NCBI GenBank assembly: GCA_030149625.1
Contig: JASLHP010000026.1
Span: forward strand, 1 to 8,118
Direction: 5' to 3'
DNA from: Solirubrobacteraceae bacterium
GTDB lineage: Bacteria; Actinomycetota; Thermoleophilia; Solirubrobacterales; Solirubrobacteraceae
DNA length: 8,118 bases
Shown: piece after piece, positions 5,209 through 8,118 of the stretch
Layout of the letters: each line of letters opens with the position of its first letter
How positions within the stretch are numbered: the first letter of the stretch is position 1
Made by a program: the position numbers and the translations under genes
Notes under the pieces: generated by a model
Database searches by the model: none
Told to the model about the DNA's origin: nothing
The model's input: the letters and a program-made list of their open reading frames with translations, nothing else

Positions 5209-6933
5209 CTACGGCAACGCGGCGCTCGTACGCGAGGCGACGCCCGCTGGCAGCGCGGCGGTCGCGTGCGATGCGCCCACCGGCGACGCGGCCGCGGACG
5301 CGCTGGCACCACCGACGTCGACAGGCACACCCGCGTCGACACGCACACCCACGGAGGGGCCGGCTTCCTGGAGGCGCGCCGCGCGGCGCGCGGCGTACTC
5401 GGTCGCGAACGCGTCGACGACGCGCGGGTCGAACTGCGTGCGGGCGCATCTGCGCAGCTCGCGCAGCGCCTCGGTCTCGGATCGCGCTTCGCCGAACGGA
5501 CGCTCGGAGATCATCGCGTCGAACGAGTCGCAAGCGAACACGATCTGGCTTGCCAGCGGGATCTCCTCGCCGGCGATCCCGCGCGGATAGCCGCTGCCGT
5601 CGAAGCGCTCGTGCGTCGCGCCGACGATCTCGGCGACGCGCGCGAGCGCTGGCGCCGCGGCAAGGATGCTCGCACCGATGATCGGGTGGTGGCGCATCAG
5701 CGTCCACTCGTGGTCGTCCAGCGGCCCGGCTTTGTGCAGCAGCGCGTAGGGCATCGCCACCTTGCCGATGTCGTGCAGCTCGGCCGCGCGCACCGCGTCC
5801 GAGAGCTCGACGCCGGCGAGCCCCAGCCGTCTGGCCACGCCTTCGGTCAGCTCGGCCACGTGCGAAGCGTGACTGTGCAGCTCCGGCTCGTGCGCCGCGA
5901 GGATCTGCAGCGCCAGGTCGCGCGTCTGCCTGCCGGCGCTCGCGCGGCTCGACTCCTTGTGTGCATACATGCGCTCGTCCGCCAGTTGCAGCGCCAGGTG
6001 TGGGTCCGAAGCCTCTTCTGGCAGCGTCACCGAGCCATAGGAGCTCGTGATCGAGAAGCCGTCGCCGTCGGCGCTGAGCGCCTGCAGACAGTCGCCCACC
6101 CTCGCCTCGCCGCTGTCGGCCCACAGCAGCGCACAGAACTCGTCGCCGCCGAGCCGGTAGGCGCAGCCGCTCGCGCCGACCGCCCGTTTGAACGACTGCG
6201 CGAGCCGCCTCAGGAGCAGGTCGCCGCCGAGGTGGCCGAAGTTGTCGTTGTAGGCCTTGAAGCCGTCGAGGTCGAACATCAAAAGCCGCACCGGACGCTC
6301 GAGCGTCGCCTGCGCCCACACCGCCTGCAGGTCCTCCGCCAACTGGCGGCGATTGGCCAGCCCTGTCAGCGGGTCGAGGGTCGCCTCGCTGCGCTGGAAC
6401 AGCTCGGCCGCCTGCAGCGCGCAAACCACAGACACCACCGCCGTCAGCAGCGAGAGCGTCGTGAACACCGGCACCGGGTCGCGCAGCGTCGCGCGCGGGT
6501 CCACGCCAAGCGTCACGACCAGCACCACCGCGACCGTGACCACGAGGCCCGCCAACACGACCTGCAAGCGAAAGCGCGCCGCGACCATCGCCGCGGGCAG
6601 GACGAGCCATGGCAGCGCGGGGCTGCTCGGGCCGCCGCTCAGCGCGACGCCCGTCGCGAGCAGCACGAGCGTGACGACGATCGCATCGACGCTCACCCAC
6701 TCCGGGCGTACGCTGCGCTGCATCCGGCGATCGACCGTCAGCAGGTTCAATGCCGACAGGGCAAACAGGATCAACGTCCACCAGCCAAGCCATGGCGCAG
6801 AGATCAACAGCGTCAAGCCGATCGCTCCCGACCCCACCTTGCGAATCGTGCGTACGCGCGGGCTCGCGTCGAGCACCCTCACGCGGTCCCGATCGGTAGG
6901 ACACAGCCAGCTTGCGGACATGGCACCGAACAT
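5209..6933 (-). CDS. Membrane-anchored GGDEF plus HD-GYP cyclic-di-GMP turnover protein
   Basis: 574 residues. Five or six membrane helices occupy about 34-178, followed by a GGDEF domain (about 184-330: DPLTGLANRR, FDLDGFKAYNDNFGH, intact GGDEF at 262-266) and an HD-GYP domain (about 340-520: ELHDIGK with His387-Asp388, RHHPIIG, HERFDGSGYP with GYP at 448-450). The first should make cyclic-di-GMP from GTP; the second should hydrolyse it. No RxxD inhibitory site lies five residues before GGDEF (GASG is there). The usual HHE before DGxGYP is Thr440-His441-Glu442, so one putative metal ligand is missing. The tail after 525 is Ala/Val/Ser-rich and probably disordered. The membrane part may sense a signal but has no domain I recognise. 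ATG 6933 is preceded by GGA-CGAG; ATG 6921 is an alternative, and longer readings run into the divergent gene. Two VOC genes follow on the same strand. Confidence 0.93.
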   Translation of the reverse strand: MFGAMSASWLCPTDRDRVRVLDASPRVRTIRKVGSGAIGLTLLISAPWLGWWTLILFALSALNLLTVDRRMQRSVRPEWVSVDAIVVTLVLLATGVALSGGPSSPALPWLVLPAAMVAARFRLQVVLAGLVVTVAVVLVVTLGVDPRATLRDPVPVFTTLSLLTAVVSVVCALQAAELFQRSEATLDPLTGLANRRQLAEDLQAVWAQATLERPVRLLMFDLDGFKAYNDNFGHLGGDLLLRRLAQSFKRAVGASGCAYRLGGDEFCALLWADSGEARVGDCLQALSADGDGFSITSSYGSVTLPEEASDPHLALQLADERMYAHKESSRASAGRQTRDLALQILAAHEPELHSHASHVAELTEGVARRLGLAGVELSDAVRAAELHDIGKVAMPYALLHKAGPLDDHEWTLMRHHPIIGASILAAAPALARVAEIVGATHERFDGSGYPRGIAGEEIPLASQIVFACDSFDAMISERPFGEARSETEALRELRRCARTQFDPRVVDAFATEYAARRAARLQEAGPSVGVRVDAGVPVDVGGASASAAASPVGASHATAALPAGVASRTSAALP

Positions 6934-7036
6934 CTCGTCCGTGACTCCGCAGGTCTTTAAGATTGCACGCGCGAACACGCGTTTGATCGGGTAGCAGCGA
7001 CGTTTGACTGCTCGCCGATGCGGATACCTAAGCCAC
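6934..7036. promoter_or_regulatory. Divergent intergenic region of GGDEF/HD-GYP and surface-protein genes
   Basis: This 103-base gap separates two divergent starts and must hold both promoters. TTGACT (7004-7009) is a good -35 match for the plus strand; a weak -10 such as TACCTA (7025-7030) would put the transcript start close to the ATG at 7037, giving a leaderless or very short leader. CGTTTGA occurs twice (6980-6986 and 7001-7007), 21 bases or two helical turns apart, and could be a regulator site. AGCAG and CTGCT form a loose inverted repeat around the second copy. I could not place a convincing minus-strand promoter. Confidence 0.35.
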
Positions 7037-8017
7037 ATGCGTACCCGCCGCCGCACCTCAAGCCGCTTCTCCAACCGCTCACGACCCGCGCTGATGGCGC
7101 TCGCGATCTGCGCCGCCGCGTGGGCCTGCGCGCCCGCCGGCGCCAGCGCCGCGAGCGCACCCGGCGCAAGCACGGGCCACAGCGCGAGCGTCACGTACTC
7201 CTCGGCGATCGTGTTCGGCGCGGTCAACCCACACTCGCAGCCGACCACCTACGTGTTCCAGTACGGCCCAACCCACAGCTACGGCACACAAACGCCGCTC
7301 GCCCCCGCCGGCAGCGGCAGTGGCTCGATCACCGTCAGCCAGACCCTCACCGGGCTGAAGCCGCTCACGATCTACCACTACCGGATTCTCGCGACGAGCC
7401 CCGCCGGCGCCACCGCGGGCAACGACCGCACGTTCGCCACCGGCCCCGTGCCGCTGTCACTGGCGATCGCCGGCGTACCCAACCCCGTCGTCTTCGGCAG
7501 CCCGTTCCTCGTGGAGGGCACGCTCTCCGGCACCGGCGCCGCCAATCACGCCGTCGAGCTGCAGGCCAATCCATTCCCGTACCTCGGCGGCTTTCAAGTA
7601 GTCGGCAACCCCGAGCTCACGAACGCTTCCGGTGGCTTCTCCTTTCCCTATCTAGGGCTGCTCGCCAACGCACAACTGCGCGTCGTCACGGTCGGCAAGC
7701 CCGAAGTCTCGAGCCCGGTGCTCGCCGAGGGCGTCGCCGTGCATGTGGTCCTGCACGCTCGCGCCACCCACAGGCGTGGCTTCGCGCGCCTGTATGGCAC
7801 CGTCGCGCCGGCGGAGGTCGGCGCGCTCGTCGGCTTCCAGCTGCTGACACCCGGTCGATCGATCAACACCGGCGGCACGGTCGTCAAAGCCGCGAGCGCC
7901 AGCGTGTCGAGCTTCAGCCGCGTCGTGCGCGTGCGGCGCGGCCTCTACAAGGCACTCGTGAAGATCTCCGACGGCGCGCACGTATCCGCGTACAGCGCTC
8001 CAATCCTGATCCGCTGA
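7037..8017 (+). CDS. Secreted surface protein with fibronectin-III-like and Ig-like beta-sandwich domains
   Basis: 326 residues. The N-terminus is a Sec signal peptide: basic MRTRRRTSSRFSNRSR, hydrophobic ALMALAICAAAWACA, and a likely cut after an ASA-type site near 38-41; no good lipobox is present. Mature domains: an FN3-like unit (about 50-136: AIVFGAVNPHSQPTTYVFQY, TLTGLKPLTIYHYRILATS, NDRTFAT); a second beta-sandwich (about 138-235) with VELQANPFPYLGGFQ and TNASGGFSF; and a third (about 236-326) ending in RRGLYKALVKISDGAHVSAY. No enzymatic motif, sortase signal or C-terminal anchor is visible, so an exported structural or adhesive protein is the best reading. ATG 7037 is preferred over the in-frame TTG at 7004, which coincides with the candidate -35 box. 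The stop codon lies inside the first unit of the terminal 20-bp tandem array. The gene diverges from the cyclic-di-GMP enzyme, a fitting but unproven regulatory partner for a surface protein. Confidence 0.88.
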   Translation: MRTRRRTSSRFSNRSRPALMALAICAAAWACAPAGASAASAPGASTGHSASVTYSSAIVFGAVNPHSQPTTYVFQYGPTHSYGTQTPLAPAGSGSGSITVSQTLTGLKPLTIYHYRILATSPAGATAGNDRTFATGPVPLSLAIAGVPNPVVFGSPFLVEGTLSGTGAANHAVELQANPFPYLGGFQVVGNPELTNASGGFSFPYLGLLANAQLRVVTVGKPEVSSPVLAEGVAVHVVLHARATHRRGFARLYGTVAPAEVGALVGFQLLTPGRSINTGGTVVKAASASVSSFSRVVRVRRGLYKALVKISDGAHVSAYSAPILIR

Positions 8018-8118
8018 GCCGCGCGGTAATCCGCTGAGCCGCGCGGTAATCCGCTGAGCCGCGCGGTAATCCGCTGAGCCGCGCGGTAATCCGCTGAGCC
8101 GCGCGGTAATCCGCTGAG
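8009..8118. repeat. Perfect 20-bp tandem repeat array at the window edge
   Basis: The unit CCGCTGAGCCGCGCGGTAAT repeats without a single mismatch from 8011: five full copies (8011-8110) plus 8 bases, running out of the window, so its true length is unknown. The first unit contains the last sense codon and the TGA of the surface-protein gene. Each unit carries the 8-bp palindrome CCGCGCGG and both TGA and TAA; since 20 is not a multiple of 3, successive units close different frames. Identity across all copies points to recent expansion or ongoing homogenisation. No spacers are present, so this is not CRISPR. Confidence 0.9.

Noticed and set aside
4984..6960. A 658-codon open frame on the plus strand opposite the GGDEF/HD-GYP gene
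   Set aside because: Arg/His/Gln-rich composition with no domain; it is the antisense shadow of a clearly recognised gene in GC-rich DNA.
7037..7180. Lipoprotein signal in the surface protein
   Set aside because: Cysteines lie in the hydrophobic region (LAIC, AWAC), but neither context fits a lipobox, so a Sec signal peptidase I site is preferred.
8009..8118. CRISPR-like array
   Set aside because: Units are directly adjacent with no spacers, and the unit is only 20 bases.

Overview
The window is very GC-rich, with dense codon-biased genes and long spurious open frames on the opposite strands. It carries a secreted protein with the 'VNP...TTYVFQYG...TGLKPLTIYHYRILATSPAG' style of fibronectin-III-like domain, a one-protein GGDEF/HD-GYP enzyme and several VOC-fold proteins. 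Together these suggest a high-GC actinobacterium. The Solirubrobacterales/Thermoleophilia (Conexibacter- or Solirubrobacter-like) are my best guess; this is inferred from protein style, not from a marker gene.

Left part (1-2941): a minus-strand operon runs from a DHA2-type MFS drug exporter (2544-1009) through a PhzF-family isomerase/epimerase (1012-170, start overlapping the exporter stop as ATGA) into an unrecognised small gene cut by the window edge (159-1). A small ArsR-family repressor (about 2609-2941) diverges from it. The short divergent promoter holds two overlapping-promoter palindromes with a repeated ATCATCGTA core, which suggests one repressor controlling its own gene and the exporter-PhzF operon. 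The likely theme is sensing plus export (and perhaps modification) of a small toxic or aromatic compound.

Middle (2942-4457): downstream of the repressor on the same strand is a crotonase (enoyl-CoA hydratase superfamily) gene. Both catalytic glutamates of classical hydratases are replaced in it, while an acid residue used by enoyl-CoA isomerases is kept. It converges on a small VOC-fold gene (4408-4013). Between them lie a perfect 24-nt palindrome (3794-3817) and a 176-nt array (3838-4013) built entirely from 5- and 6-base words.

Right part (4458-8118): a minus-strand group runs from a membrane-anchored GGDEF + HD-GYP cyclic-di-GMP enzyme (6933-5209) to a two-module VOC protein (5192-4458) and then the small VOC protein. 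Divergent from the GGDEF gene is a secreted three-domain beta-sandwich surface protein (7037-8017). Its last codons and stop form the first unit of a perfect 20-bp tandem array that continues past the window edge. The 9-mer ATCCGCTGA is shared between this array and the arms of the 24-nt palindrome.

No wholly new multi-gene system is evident. The most unusual items are the repeat structures at gene 3' ends, the divergent operator region and the altered active sites of the crotonase and the small VOC protein. No RNA gene, insertion sequence, integrase or CRISPR array was seen.
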